A stretch of DNA of 64,000 bases from Planctomycetota bacterium (GTDB taxonomy: Bacteria; Planctomycetota; Phycisphaerae; UBA1845): positions 74,794 to 138,793 of the forward strand of contig JAUWWQ010000003.1 of assembly GCA_030616775.1 (NCBI GenBank), read 5' to 3'. Below, in pieces: positions 17,461 to 26,087 of the stretch. A model generated the notes under the pieces. It worked only from the letters and a program-made list of their open reading frames with translations. It made no database searches and was not told the DNA's origin. Every line of letters begins with the position of its first letter. Position 1 is the stretch's first letter. Made by a program: the position numbers and the translations under genes.

Positions 17461-18543
17461 TTAGCGATCATGATCCTCGTGTTTCCGGTTGAACGCTTCC
17501 GCTAAGGCCGGGTCGTGAATCTCAATGGTAGCCTCCCGAAACAGCTTCTCAAAGAGTTCGTACATGGCCGGTGCGGCCACACGCCTACGCACCGACTGCT
17601 CCAGTTCAGCCCGAACTTGCTCAAACTCCCGCTCCTCAGCCGGCAAGATCTGTTCCACCTTGATTAGATGATACCACTCACCGATGCGAACCGCATCCGA
17701 CACTTCTCCCGGCTTGAGAGAAAAAGCCGCTTCGCGGAAAAGGGCCGGTACTTCCTCATCTCCGGCGGAGAAAGGATCGAGCAGGCCCTCGCTCTTGGCA
17801 CTGGCTGTGTTGGCACTATATCGCCCGGCCAGCTCGGCAAAGTCTTCCCCGGCCGCAAGTCTCTCCTTCACCCGTGCGACCTCGGCAAGTGTGCCAAGCT
17901 GAATGTGACGGACCTGCACGCGCTCGTCGTAAAGCCGGCCAAATTCCCGCCGTAGTTGTCCTTCTGTTAGCAACTGCTGCGATTCGACGATCTTCCTCAG
18001 ATATGTGTTGCGTCGCGTGATGATGTCGAACTCCTCGCGAGACATGCTTCGTTGCGAAAGGATTGTCTCGAGTAGGCGTTCCGCGGCCTTGCGGTCGAAC
18101 GGCTCCGGCGTGACGGACGAGAGTGGATCGGCCAGATTCCGCAAGGCCTGCTCGTACTCGCGATCCACATCCACTTGCGTGATGGTCAGGCCCTTATCCG
18201 CAGCAGCCATTGATACGGCTTCCAGACCGATCAACTGCTCCATAACCTCCACACCGCGCGCTTTGAGAAGAAGGTCGAGCACACGGCGGCGGGCGATCGG
18301 TCGGCCGTTGACCGTTGCAATGGTCGGCTCTTTAGTCTCAGTATTCGGCGGGATTAGCACCTGGCGATTCGTGACCGCCTGCTGATGGGAGAGTCCGGCA
18401 GACGCAGCCCCGGCTTGATCTCGCCGTTGCCAGGCCGCAGCTACGGAGTCTGCCGGTGCCTTTTCGGGGGCGTCACAACCGCTTAGAGCAACGGCGCACA
18501 GGAGCGCCGTCCAAGCATACGCCCGATTGAGTGGCTTGCTCAT
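17461..18543 (-). CDS. PpiC/SurA-like peptidyl-prolyl isomerase lipoprotein
   Basis: The protein has a signal sequence with lipobox ALSGC, so it is inferred to be a lipid-anchored periplasmic foldase. Residues about 60-210 form a SurA-type N-terminal helical region. The parvulin domain follows, with VQVRHIQL, FAELAGRYS and GEVSDAVRIGEWYHLIKV. A charged helical C-terminus ends the protein. The ATG at 18543 places the signal sequence at the N-terminus; an upstream start at 18561 adds six residues. It heads the leftward operon. It would assist folding or export of envelope proteins. Confidence 0.82.
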   Translation of the reverse strand: MSKPLNRAYAWTALLCAVALSGCDAPEKAPADSVAAAWQRRDQAGAASAGLSHQQAVTNRQVLIPPNTETKEPTIATVNGRPIARRRVLDLLLKARGVEVMEQLIGLEAVSMAAADKGLTITQVDVDREYEQALRNLADPLSSVTPEPFDRKAAERLLETILSQRSMSREEFDIITRRNTYLRKIVESQQLLTEGQLRREFGRLYDERVQVRHIQLGTLAEVARVKERLAAGEDFAELAGRYSANTASAKSEGLLDPFSAGDEEVPALFREAAFSLKPGEVSDAVRIGEWYHLIKVEQILPAEEREFEQVRAELEQSVRRRVAAPAMYELFEKLFREATIEIHDPALAEAFNRKHEDHDR

Positions 18544-18748
18544 TTGCAGTTCGGTCTCCACCGCCCATTCATTCCTTGGGCTTGCCTACACGGACATGTA
18601 TCGACGGTAGCATGACGCTCAAGACCGGTCAACAACGTTGTACGAAGGTGAGGGGAGTCCGTCAGTGGCAGTAATCGAGTAGGGATTGTATCATGCTCCA
18701 CCACCGTAGTGCAAGGGAAGTGTCCTTCGTGCGGTGTGAGGAGCTCTT

Positions 18749-19537
18749 ATGAGTCCCAGCGCATCGCCTGTTGAAGTGGTCATCCTTGGCAGCGGCACGT
18801 CGCACGGCGTGCCGATGATCGGTTGCCAATGTGCGGTGTGCGCTTCGAGCGATCCCCGCGATAAGCGCAGCCGGCCGAGCATCTTCGTGCACCTGGGCGA
18901 CCAGCGCATCCTGGTTGACACCGCTCCCGAGCTCAGGCTTCAGTGCGTGGCCAACGGCATCGACCGCGTAGACGCGGCGCTTTTTACGCATCACCACGCC
19001 GACCATGTTACCGGCCTTGATGACGTGCGGCGGTTCAACTGGCTCATGCAGCAGCCGCTGCGCTGTTATGGTACGGAGCGTACGCTCGGAAGTCTGCGAC
19101 AGATGTTCTTGTACGCGTTCGAGCACGCCCCGGATTCGCCGCACAGCAGACCCGAACTGGTGCTACACACCATCGACGCCGGCCCGTTCACTATCGGTGG
19201 TGAAACGATCATTCCGGTTCCGCTGATGCACGGATCACTGCCGGTGTTGGGCTTTCGCTTCGGCAACTTCGCCTATTGCACGGACTGCAGCCACATCCCA
19301 CCCGAGTCGATGTCGCTGTTGCAGGATCTTGACGTGCTGATGCTCGATGCCGTTCGCCGCACGCCCCACCCGGCGCATTTCAATCTGGAGCAAGCCGTTG
19401 AAATGGCTCGTACTATCCGTCCGCGCCAAACGTACTTCACACACATTGCCCATCAGCTCTCCCACGAGCAGACCAACAGGGAACTTCCTGAAGGCATGGC
19501 CCTGGCCTATGATGGGCTACGTTTTGTAGCCTCGTAA
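18749..19537 (+). CDS. Metallo-beta-lactamase-fold phosphodiesterase (PhnP-like)
   Basis: The MBL signature THHHADHVTGLDD is complete, with later ligands in CTDCSHIP and MLDAVRR and a terminal His in YFTHIAHQLSHE. The N-terminus has GSGTSHGVPMIGCQCAVC, which matches the extra Cys site of PhnP and related cyclic phosphodiesterases. PhnP opens phosphoribosyl 1,2-cyclic phosphate, but no other phn gene is near, so the substrate is open. A strong GAGGAG ribosome binding site lies seven bases before ATG 18749. The gene is divergent from the ppiC-adk operon. Confidence 0.8.
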   Translation: MSPSASPVEVVILGSGTSHGVPMIGCQCAVCASSDPRDKRSRPSIFVHLGDQRILVDTAPELRLQCVANGIDRVDAALFTHHHADHVTGLDDVRRFNWLMQQPLRCYGTERTLGSLRQMFLYAFEHAPDSPHSRPELVLHTIDAGPFTIGGETIIPVPLMHGSLPVLGFRFGNFAYCTDCSHIPPESMSLLQDLDVLMLDAVRRTPHPAHFNLEQAVEMARTIRPRQTYFTHIAHQLSHEQTNRELPEGMALAYDGLRFVAS

Positions 19538-19634
19538 AGAGCTGTGAATCCGATAGCACCGAACGCGCCGCGAGGTGCGGGGAAATCTGTCGCGACGCGT
19601 TGCGAGACTCCCCCTCGTAATCCCGGCTTTGCGA

Positions 19635-19840
19635 GTACCATGTTTCACAAGTAATACGACTATAAGCTGTGCCGAGAATCCTTTCTCGGAACCGCCAGAG
19701 GACCGAGAAGGGATTCTCGGTCCAGCGAAAGTCCTGCTACTATCTGAGCCGCGGGCTTCAGCCCGCGCGGTGTTCCGCGCAGGCTAAAGCCTGCGGCTCG
19801 GCGCGTGATCTATAGTCGTAGTATTTATGAAACACGGTGC
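19635..19840. repeat. Nested fold-back element with 31-base terminal inverted repeats
   Basis: The outer arms at 19635-19665 and 19810-19840 are inverted repeats matching at 25 of 31 bases. Inside are a second inverted pair (19672-19689 and 19703-19720, 17 of 18 bases) and then two head-to-head copies of the palindromic repeat (19746-19799). The element fills most of the gap between two convergent genes, and its right arm reaches the stop codon of the sulfatase gene. It codes for no protein. It could be a miniature transposable element, a bidirectional terminator, or both. Confidence 0.7.
19746..19799. repeat. Inverted pair of palindromic repeats
   Basis: The left copy is GAGCCGCGGGCTTCAGCCCG plus CGCGG, and the right copy is its inverted relative with CGCAGGCTAAAGCCTGCGGC. 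Only four bases (TGTT) separate them. The left copy has the GCGGGC arm, like the addA copy, and the right has the GCAGGC arm, like the mqnE copy, so both subtypes occur side by side. Paired REP elements in other bacteria are arranged in the same way. Confidence 0.8.
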
Positions 19841-21252
19841 TAGTTGCGAGATCCTATGTATCCCAATGCTCTTAGCGCATCAATATCAACGTCAGGCGTC
19901 AGGTCATGTACGGCCACGTCGGCGGGAGGGTCCGGCATGATTGCCATAAATTCGGCGACGCGCTGTGGGTGATCCTTCGCCATGTCCCGATTGGCATTTG
20001 GATCGGTTCGCAGATCGAAGAGCCGCGGCACCGGGTCATAGGCTTTTCGGATCATCTGATGCCCCTCCCAGATTACACTCCGAAGGTGCACGCCGTAGTC
20101 GGTCTCACTGAACATAGGCCACGGATCGACGCGTTCACCTCGCATAAGAGGAACAAGAGAACGCCCGCGGGTGGGCGGAGCCGGGATTCCCACAAGCTGA
20201 AGTACCGTGGGCATCACGTCTTTCAGGCCCACACTCTGTCTGACCACCCCAGGCGCTAATCCCGGCCCGACAATGACCAACGGCACTCGCAGGCATTCAG
20301 GATAGATCGTACCGTAGTGGCCCACCGAGCCGTGTTCGCCGAATTCTTCGCCGTGGTCGGATAAAAAAACGACAATGGTGCGTTCAAGCTCACCGCATCG
20401 CTCCAAGAACTCGAAAAACCCACCGAGGAGCTGGTCGGCCCGGGCCACACCAGCGTCATATAAATCGGATAGGAACTTGATATTGCCCGGCGATAGACGG
20501 CGCCCTTGTTTCTTGAAATCGAAATCATCACGGAGATAGTCATCGAAGGGTTCCGCGTCCGGCGATCGGAACCTCGAAGCCCACGGCTCCCAGGGTTCGT
20601 ACGGCGCATGCAGGTCGTAGCCGTGCACGAAAATGAAGTAGGGTTCTTCGGGTTGAAATCGCTCGATCTGTTCTTGTGCCAGTACGATGGCCTTGTCTAG
20701 TGCACATGATTTCAAACCGTTTTTCCCTTCCCCGGAAACCACGTAACGCTCGAATCCACGGCCGAAGCCGTAATAAGCAGCCACGTTTCCTCCTCCCGTG
20801 TAGGCAAACGTTCGGTACCCGTCCCGCTTGAGCACCTCGGGCAGTGTGGGAATTCGATTCCAGAGACACACGCCCGGCGTAGTGACCCCGTGGGTCGTGG
20901 GGTAAAGTCCCGTAAACAACGTCATGTGCGCCGGCGCGGTCCAAGAACACTCGGAAATGACACTTTCAAAACGCACGCCGCGTTCGGCCAGCCGGTCGAC
21001 TGACGGACTCGTGTTCCGTTTGTAGCCGTAGCAGCCCAACCGATCGGGCCGGAGCGTGTCCACCGAAATCAAGATCACGTTCCATTTACCATCTCGCTGC
21101 ATCGCCACGGACACCGGCTTGGCACTACTCTCAGCGGGTTTGCATCCCGCAACAAAGAAGATGCCGACCACAAGCCCAAACAGAAAGGCCTGTGCTGATG
21201 CAACATGGGCACCGTGACGAATCGAGTTGGATGTCGGACTTACGACTCTCAT
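19840..21252 (-). CDS. Sulfatase / alkaline phosphatase superfamily lipoprotein
   Basis: The signal sequence ends in lipobox FVAGC. The N-terminal metal site is ISVDTLRPDRLGCYGY, the nucleophile region is SWTAPAHMTLFTGLYPTTHG, and the second metal site is FLSDHGEEFGEHG. The classical formylglycine motif C/S-x-P-S-R is not present. The WTAPAH form suggests a Thr-type hydrolase or phosphatase relative instead of a standard sulfatase. A TAGGAG ribosome binding site precedes ATG 21252. It lies downstream of a GT-C membrane protein, so action on an envelope glycan is possible but inferred. Confidence 0.78.
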   Translation of the reverse strand: MRVVSPTSNSIRHGAHVASAQAFLFGLVVGIFFVAGCKPAESSAKPVSVAMQRDGKWNVILISVDTLRPDRLGCYGYKRNTSPSVDRLAERGVRFESVISECSWTAPAHMTLFTGLYPTTHGVTTPGVCLWNRIPTLPEVLKRDGYRTFAYTGGGNVAAYYGFGRGFERYVVSGEGKNGLKSCALDKAIVLAQEQIERFQPEEPYFIFVHGYDLHAPYEPWEPWASRFRSPDAEPFDDYLRDDFDFKKQGRRLSPGNIKFLSDLYDAGVARADQLLGGFFEFLERCGELERTIVVFLSDHGEEFGEHGSVGHYGTIYPECLRVPLVIVGPGLAPGVVRQSVGLKDVMPTVLQLVGIPAPPTRGRSLVPLMRGERVDPWPMFSETDYGVHLRSVIWEGHQMIRKAYDPVPRLFDLRTDPNANRDMAKDHPQRVAEFMAIMPDPPADVAVHDLTPDVDIDALRALGYIGSRN

Positions 21253-21467
21253 TGCTCACAACTCCTACGTGCGCAGGCTGCCCTCTTCCGGCCCTACGTC
21301 CTATATCCCTTATCGAAACATGGATACGCCTAGTTGAGCTGGGAGGACGCCAAATATGAGAGGCATTTGCTGCGTGCCCGCTACGATCAGCTTCGATCCG
21401 CATCAACCTTAGGAGATGAGGCGCGTGCGTGTGAGCACCCCGCCTTAAATTCCGAGACGATCGCAGT

Positions 21468-23057
21468 TCAGTGATCGGTCCACGCGACGGGACCCGCAGG
21501 CGGCGTATGTCTCTTTTGCATCTCGATCAACGTTCCATCCTCAAGCCCAACGGACGCGTATGCGTATCGCTCGACGCATCGCGGGTCGGTCACGAAGTCA
21601 AACAGCGCATAACCGGTGCGGACAGGAATCCTTTCCGGGATGGCATAAACAGGCTCAGCGAAGCGACCTGAAGAATGATACAGAACGATGTCCGGTTTAC
21701 GTTCGAAGACGTAGTCCGTATTGTAGCGGGCGTGGCCGTGAACGGCTCCGTGGAAGACGTCGCCATACAAGCCGACGGTCCGATCGGTAAGGCCTAGCAT
21801 GTCGATCAGTGGCCGGCGACTGAAATATCCGAAGGCCCCCGGGACAATGGTGGCGACCACCGTATCGGGAGGTGTGTTCTGTTCCAGCCACTGACCTACC
21901 TTGGCCCATGATCGAGCGAGCTTTACATCGCCGTAATACCCTGATGCCTGTTGGCGATATGTAAGCACGTTGGAGACGCCAAACGCCGCGACCAGCACTA
22001 CCAGATATGCGCATTTGGTCACAGGTGCTAAACGGAGACGGATCGCGGACCATCCCCACGCGAGCAGCAAAAACCACGCGGGCACCGTGGGAAGCAAGAA
22101 CCTGAACATGGCGAAGTTGTCACCGCCGACGTAAAGCACGTAACTTCCCCACAAGACGATCCATCCGCCCAGAAACGCGATCGGCACCTGTCTGTGGACG
22201 CGCTGCTTCCAGGCGACGACCAGCACCATAAACACCGCCGCAAGCAACAGGATGTTGGCTCTTACCGCAGGTAGGATATAGTAACCCCCGTCGTTGAGCC
22301 GCCGGGCCAGCTCAAATGTCACCTTGGCGTGATAGGTGTTTGGCACCCACGCTCCGTAATACAGGTACCGGAGCATCAACATGACCGCCATCACAGCCGC
22401 ATAACCGATGAGCACCCGGATCGAACGCCGCTCACAGATGAAAAACGCACCTGCGTATGCTGCAAGGAGAACCCCTTCCGGGCGGGTAAGCGTGGCGAGA
22501 ACCAGCAGGACGCCGGTCCTTATCGACAAAGCGGTCGTACGCCGGTCCTCCAGAATGGACATCAACGATGCGGTTACGAGCAACAGAAACAGGGCAGTCT
22601 CCATGCCTGATGCGGACCAAAAGAAGATGACCGGGCTGCTGGCCAAGCCAACCCCTAAGACGGCCAGGTCCCACCCACCGACGCGACCGGTCTTGTACAA
22701 GCCGTGTAGCAGCAGTGTGATTGCACCGCCGCCACAACAAATCCCCAGGGCGTAAGCGAGCGTTTCAAAATCCGGCACAGCCACGCCAGCAATACCGAGC
22801 ATGAATGTCCAGAGTGGCGAGGAGAATCCCTCGACTCGCTCGCTGACGTTGAAGACCGCACCATGCCCCTCGGCAATGTTGCGGGCGTATCTAAGGAAGA
22901 TGTAGGAGTCGTCGATCAGGTCTACGTCGAGAACCCACGCCAGAGTGACAAGAGTGGCCACACTTGCCAGCAAAACAATCGCAAAGGTGGCAGGACGCAC
23001 ACGCGGCGCAGTCTGATCAGTCGCATTCGATGCTGGATGATCCGGGCGCGCAATCAT
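21468..23057 (-). CDS. Polytopic membrane glycosyltransferase (GT-C fold, ArnT/AftB-like)
   Basis: The protein has about ten to twelve hydrophobic spans. A conserved loop after the first span reads DLIDDSYIFLRYARNIAEGHG and then VFNVSERVEGFSSPLWT. This acidic loop pattern is typical of GT-C enzymes that use polyprenyl-phosphate sugars. The C-terminal soluble part contains VVATIVPGAFGYFSRRPLIDMLGL. A GAGGT ribosome binding site precedes ATG 23057. The nearby sulfatase-like gene on the same strand suggests a joint role in cell-surface glycan assembly. The sugar and acceptor are not known. Confidence 0.72.
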   Translation of the reverse strand: MIARPDHPASNATDQTAPRVRPATFAIVLLASVATLVTLAWVLDVDLIDDSYIFLRYARNIAEGHGAVFNVSERVEGFSSPLWTFMLGIAGVAVPDFETLAYALGICCGGGAITLLLHGLYKTGRVGGWDLAVLGVGLASSPVIFFWSASGMETALFLLLVTASLMSILEDRRTTALSIRTGVLLVLATLTRPEGVLLAAYAGAFFICERRSIRVLIGYAAVMAVMLMLRYLYYGAWVPNTYHAKVTFELARRLNDGGYYILPAVRANILLLAAVFMVLVVAWKQRVHRQVPIAFLGGWIVLWGSYVLYVGGDNFAMFRFLLPTVPAWFLLLAWGWSAIRLRLAPVTKCAYLVVLVAAFGVSNVLTYRQQASGYYGDVKLARSWAKVGQWLEQNTPPDTVVATIVPGAFGYFSRRPLIDMLGLTDRTVGLYGDVFHGAVHGHARYNTDYVFERKPDIVLYHSSGRFAEPVYAIPERIPVRTGYALFDFVTDPRCVERYAYASVGLEDGTLIEMQKRHTPPAGPVAWTDH

Positions 23058-23230
23058 GGACCTCTACCGTTGCAGCGACAAAAGCCTGACGATGAGGATT
23101 ATCGGAAGCTAGCCAACCCAGCTTGATTGATCCGCTGGTAAACCCCGACTGCTCTGTCCCTTACCCATCCTCAGCATGGATGGCACCCGCGCGGGCGTGC
23201 GCACAGAGGTAATGAGCTTAGAGATCAGGT

Positions 23231-23623
23231 CTAATCGCCGTTCGCACTGAGTCCGATGGCCGAGGCGGCGGCGTGGTGTTCGGTGTGGGTGATGGACAGT
23301 AGGACGCGGGTGATGCCTTTGTCCGCCGCGATGCGGGCGGTTTCGCCGATCAGGGTCACATGTGGTTGACCCAGCTTGTCGGGTAGGATCTCCATGTCGG
23401 TCCAGGCGATTTTGCCCCGCCACCCGGTGCCGATCATCTTGAGGATCGCCTCCTTAGCCGCCCAGCGCCCGGCGATAAACGGAACCGGGTTTCGATACCG
23501 CGAGGCGCTCTGCTGCTCGGCGGGAGTGAGCACTCGGTCGAGAAATCGCCGGCCGTGGTTTTCCAACACCTTGGCGATCCGGCTGCACTCGACCAAGTCG
23601 ATGCCGTGACCCAGGACGGACAT
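23231..23623 (-). CDS. acpS: Holo-[acyl-carrier-protein] synthase
   Basis: AcpS transfers 4'-phosphopantetheine from coenzyme A to apo-ACP, activating it for fatty acid synthesis. The family motifs GHGIDLVECSRI and FIAGRWAAKEAILKMIGTG are clear, with the magnesium-binding Asp and Glu present, and SITHTEHHAAASAI closes the domain. The length of 130 residues is normal. The frame ends with two or three extra residues. It is upstream of the GT-C gene on the same strand, with a gap of about 170 bases in which nothing is recognised. Confidence 0.92.
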   Translation of the reverse strand: MSVLGHGIDLVECSRIAKVLENHGRRFLDRVLTPAEQQSASRYRNPVPFIAGRWAAKEAILKMIGTGWRGKIAWTDMEILPDKLGQPHVTLIGETARIAADKGITRVLLSITHTEHHAAASAIGLSANGD

Positions 23624-24054
23624 ACACCCAAGCTACAGCCAACGCGCCGAATCTGCAAAGAATGGGCAGGTCGCGTGGCCCACTCAGGGCGGCAAGCATG
23701 CCCACGCAAGCGTGGAGCATGCCACCCGCCGCCGCCCGGAAAGGATGAGGTATGAAGGATGAAAGCTAACACCCACTCCAGTTCATCCTTCATCCTTCAT
23801 ATTTCATCCTTCTCGAAGCCGCCCTGGTCCCTCCGCGGCTCGGATCTGCTGGGGGCTCCTGAATAGATCAGTTATTGGCCGCTGCTTGTGGCCATTCGGG
23901 TCCGGCCCGATTCTGCCGTAGGAACCGGCGTGCTATGGAATACGCCAAGTCCTGGAGATACAATGGCTGCAAGGAAGCGAAGTGGGCGTAGGCCCGGTAA
24001 GCCCGTGCGATCAATCGCGCGAGACGGATCAGAGGGCACAGGAGGGTGTGAAGG
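23624..24054. other. Intergenic region with inverted AAGGATGAA repeats
   Basis: About 430 bases upstream of acpS and of the PEP-CTERM gene. Near its left side is an inverted repeat of ATGAAGGATGAA (23752-23763) and TTCATCCTTCAT (23782-23793) within a longer run of the same unit (23741-23811). A leftward open frame at 23868-24104 encodes 78 residues but matches nothing I recognise and overlaps the PEP-CTERM start, so it is not called. Confidence 0.5.
23741..23811. repeat. Inverted and tandem AAGGATGA repeat
   Basis: Units of AAGGATGA and its complement TTCATCCTT occur several times, giving perfect 12-base inverted arms with an 18-base loop. The sequence is low in complexity and unlike the surrounding GC-rich DNA. 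It lies upstream of acpS on the opposite side of its start. Similar short-word repeats are found between genes in many large bacterial genomes. Confidence 0.65.
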
Positions 24055-24777
24055 ATGCGAGTCGAACCGGCTTTTCGTTTGGCGGTTGCTGCCGGCCTGA
24101 GCATGGTCTTGGCCGGCCCGGCCTCGGCATCATTCTACCTGATGCAGATCGAGCAGGTCATCGGCGGGGTCGACGGCGACACCTCGGCTCAAGCGATCCA
24201 GTTGCGCATGAGATTCCCCGGAGACAGCGACCTGCAATTCGCACGGATTCGTGCCTGGGATGCCGCCGGTGACAATCCGATCACGCTGATTGACTTCGAT
24301 GCGGGTGTGCCCAACAACAACCTTGGGGACCGCATTCTCGCTGCAAGCCCGGGATTTGCCGACTATACAGAGACGGCACTTGCCAGCGATTTTACACTTA
24401 CAAACCTGATCCCCGAGTCCTACCTATCCGCTGGCCGGATAACCTATGAGGGTGACGACGGCATCATATACTGGCTGCTGAGCTTCGGCGGGGCAGGTTA
24501 CATGGGACCAACCACCGGCTCGAGCGCCAACGATGCTGACGGCGATTTCGGTCCGCCGTTTGTTGGTCCGTTGCCCTCGAGCGGCCTGCAAAGTCTCCTG
24601 TTCCAGGGAACTGCGATGGATCCGAGCACATCCAACCTGGCCGATTATGCTCTTACGGTTGGCCCGGCGGTATTTACGAACAACGCCGGAGTCAGTGCTG
24701 CTGTCGTTCCCGAGCCGGGCACGTTGTCCCTTCTTGCTTTCAGTTTTTGGATGCTGACAAGACGCCGGACTCGTTAG
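24055..24777 (+). CDS. PEP-CTERM sorting-domain protein
   Basis: A signal peptide (AVAAGLSMVLAGPASA) is followed by a beta-rich extracellular domain of unknown function. The last 25 residues are VVPEPGTLSLLAFSFWMLTR plus RRTR, that is, a PEP motif, a hydrophobic span and a basic tail. This is the PEP-CTERM signal recognised by exosortase. The mature protein should be anchored or exported with surface polysaccharide. An AGGAGG ribosome binding site lies nine bases before ATG 24055. The stop codon overlaps the stop of the convergent IPTL-CTERM gene. No exosortase gene is in the window. Confidence 0.88.
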   Translation: MRVEPAFRLAVAAGLSMVLAGPASASFYLMQIEQVIGGVDGDTSAQAIQLRMRFPGDSDLQFARIRAWDAAGDNPITLIDFDAGVPNNNLGDRILAASPGFADYTETALASDFTLTNLIPESYLSAGRITYEGDDGIIYWLLSFGGAGYMGPTTGSSANDADGDFGPPFVGPLPSSGLQSLLFQGTAMDPSTSNLADYALTVGPAVFTNNAGVSAAVVPEPGTLSLLAFSFWMLTRRRTR

Positions 24778-25478
24778 AGTTGAGCGTAGCACTGTGCGCT
24801 GTTGCAGCGCAACGGCGAAGTGTTCTCGCAACGAGGTTGCGGTGCTGTAGTGTCAACTGGTGCGTGGCCGGGCCGGTGTGCAATCACCAGGGCGCCGGCG
24901 CCGATCAGCAGAAATGCGAGCACGATCAAAGCCCACTCCGACACCGTTGGGATAGCCTGGCCGCCGGTGACCGTGATGGTCCCATGATGAAGCGTCGTGG
25001 CCAGCTCCCCCCAACTACTGTCACCGGCATAACTGGAAAGTAGCACATCCCAAACCCCGTTGGCGTCTATGCCGACTTGCACGGGAAAACCCGACAACGG
25101 CCCCGAAAAAGTAACCGGGTGGTCGACGAACTCTCCGTTGTCATCACTGCTGCCGTTCAATGTCAACGAGCCGGTTAAGTCGGCGTCAAACGGCGTGAAG
25201 GTTCCGAGCCCAGGCCAGGGGTCGTCGAGTTGCACGATGTCCACAGGCGGAGCAGGCGTAAAAAACACTGTCCCGGTATTGCCGGGACGCGAATCGATGA
25301 CCACCTGGATAGTCACGCCGAAGGTGGATTGGCCATCGATGTCTCCAAAAACCACCACCATCCCGGTTTCGCCCGGTGACATGGCCAGATCGGCAATCGA
25401 AAGCGTAGGCGCTGCAGCCGCGATTGGACCGACCACCAGAGCCGATAACAATCCCGCCAGATATCCGCGAAATGGCAT
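24774..25478 (-). CDS. IPTL-CTERM sorting-domain protein
   Basis: The signal peptide (GYLAGLLSALVVGPIAAAAP) leads into a cohesin-like beta domain of about 120 residues (LSIADLAMSPGETGMVVVF). Near the end is IPTVSEWALIVLAFLLIGAG and then ALVIAHR, the IPTL-CTERM sorting signal, which belongs to the same general system as PEP-CTERM. The protein runs on for some 30 residues beyond the basic tail (GHAPVDTTAPQ...), whereas such signals normally end the protein. The original stop may have been lost. ATG 25478 places the signal peptide correctly. The gene faces the PEP-CTERM gene tail to tail. Confidence 0.8.
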   Translation of the reverse strand: MPFRGYLAGLLSALVVGPIAAAAPTLSIADLAMSPGETGMVVVFGDIDGQSTFGVTIQVVIDSRPGNTGTVFFTPAPPVDIVQLDDPWPGLGTFTPFDADLTGSLTLNGSSDDNGEFVDHPVTFSGPLSGFPVQVGIDANGVWDVLLSSYAGDSSWGELATTLHHGTITVTGGQAIPTVSEWALIVLAFLLIGAGALVIAHRPGHAPVDTTAPQPRCENTSPLRCNSAQCYAQL

Positions 25479-25583
25479 CACACCCCAAGACCCCCCCTCG
25501 CGCCTTGATTCTACCGGCGATCCCTGCCGAAGACCAGCACGACCACCGCAGATCACGACAATCCGTGAGGTTTTCGGAGCTGA

Positions 25584-25802
25584 TTATCCGGGCGTATACC
25601 GAACGGCGGCAGGAGGCCGACCTACAATCTGCTCGTACGAGGCGGGGTCGGTCGCACCTTCAGTAGAGATGATGAGGACGCGGCTGTTGTTGTCGATGCC
25701 GAGGCGTGCCCGTACCGTGTGTGCGTCCTGGCGGTCCAGCAGTTCAAAAAGAGCGCCCAGGCCGGCTGCTCCACTCTCGCCAGAAACCACGCCGGCCGTC
25801 AT
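25584..25802 (-). pseudogene. C-terminal remnant of diaminopropionate ammonia-lyase
   Basis: Only the last 70 or so residues remain. The segment VVSGESGAAGLGAL followed by SRVLIISTEGATDPASYEQI corresponds to the C-terminal end of the PLP enzyme diaminopropionate ammonia-lyase (the YgeX type), which degrades 2,3-diaminopropionate. The PLP lysine and most of the catalytic domain are absent. Homology stops near 25802, exactly where a different broken gene begins on the other strand. It has an intact stop codon. It is a dead fragment unless the short peptide has been reused. Confidence 0.65.
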
Positions 25803-25899
25803 TCTGCGAGCCCTCAAACCCGACGAACCGGTCGAGATCGTCGTAAAACGCGACGGCAAGGAAATGCGCCTGACGATCACGCCAACGCTGCGGAAATAG
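25803..25899 (+). pseudogene. C-terminal remnant of a PDZ-domain protein
   Basis: In frame from about 25799 the translation reads VILRALKPDEPVEIVVKRDG and then KEMRLTITPTLRK before a TAG stop. This is the last strand-helix unit of a PDZ domain, as found at the end of HtrA-like or site-2 proteases. Nothing of the rest of that protein is present upstream, where the opposite strand holds the ammonia-lyase remnant. It is judged a fragment left by rearrangement. Confidence 0.55.
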
Positions 25900-26087
25900 C
25901 CTGCTGGCGCCTGGCGATCCATTCTTGGTGGTCAAGCAATAGCCGCAAGAGCCGTGGGGCCGAGACCCGCGCATTGCGAATGGGTTCCGGGTCTGAGCGG
26001 CTTCCGGAAATAGCGGACGACCCGGGATTGCGACTCGGCGATGTCGCTCCGACGCCCCTCTCGGAGTCGGTTTCCCGCCTGATACTA

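Noticed and set aside
23741-23811. Possible CRISPR array
   Set aside because: The units are eight to twelve bases, partly inverted and without spacers of regular length.
23868-24104. Leftward 78-residue frame upstream of the PEP-CTERM gene
   Set aside because: It overlaps the PEP-CTERM start, has no recognisable motif and no clear ribosome binding site.
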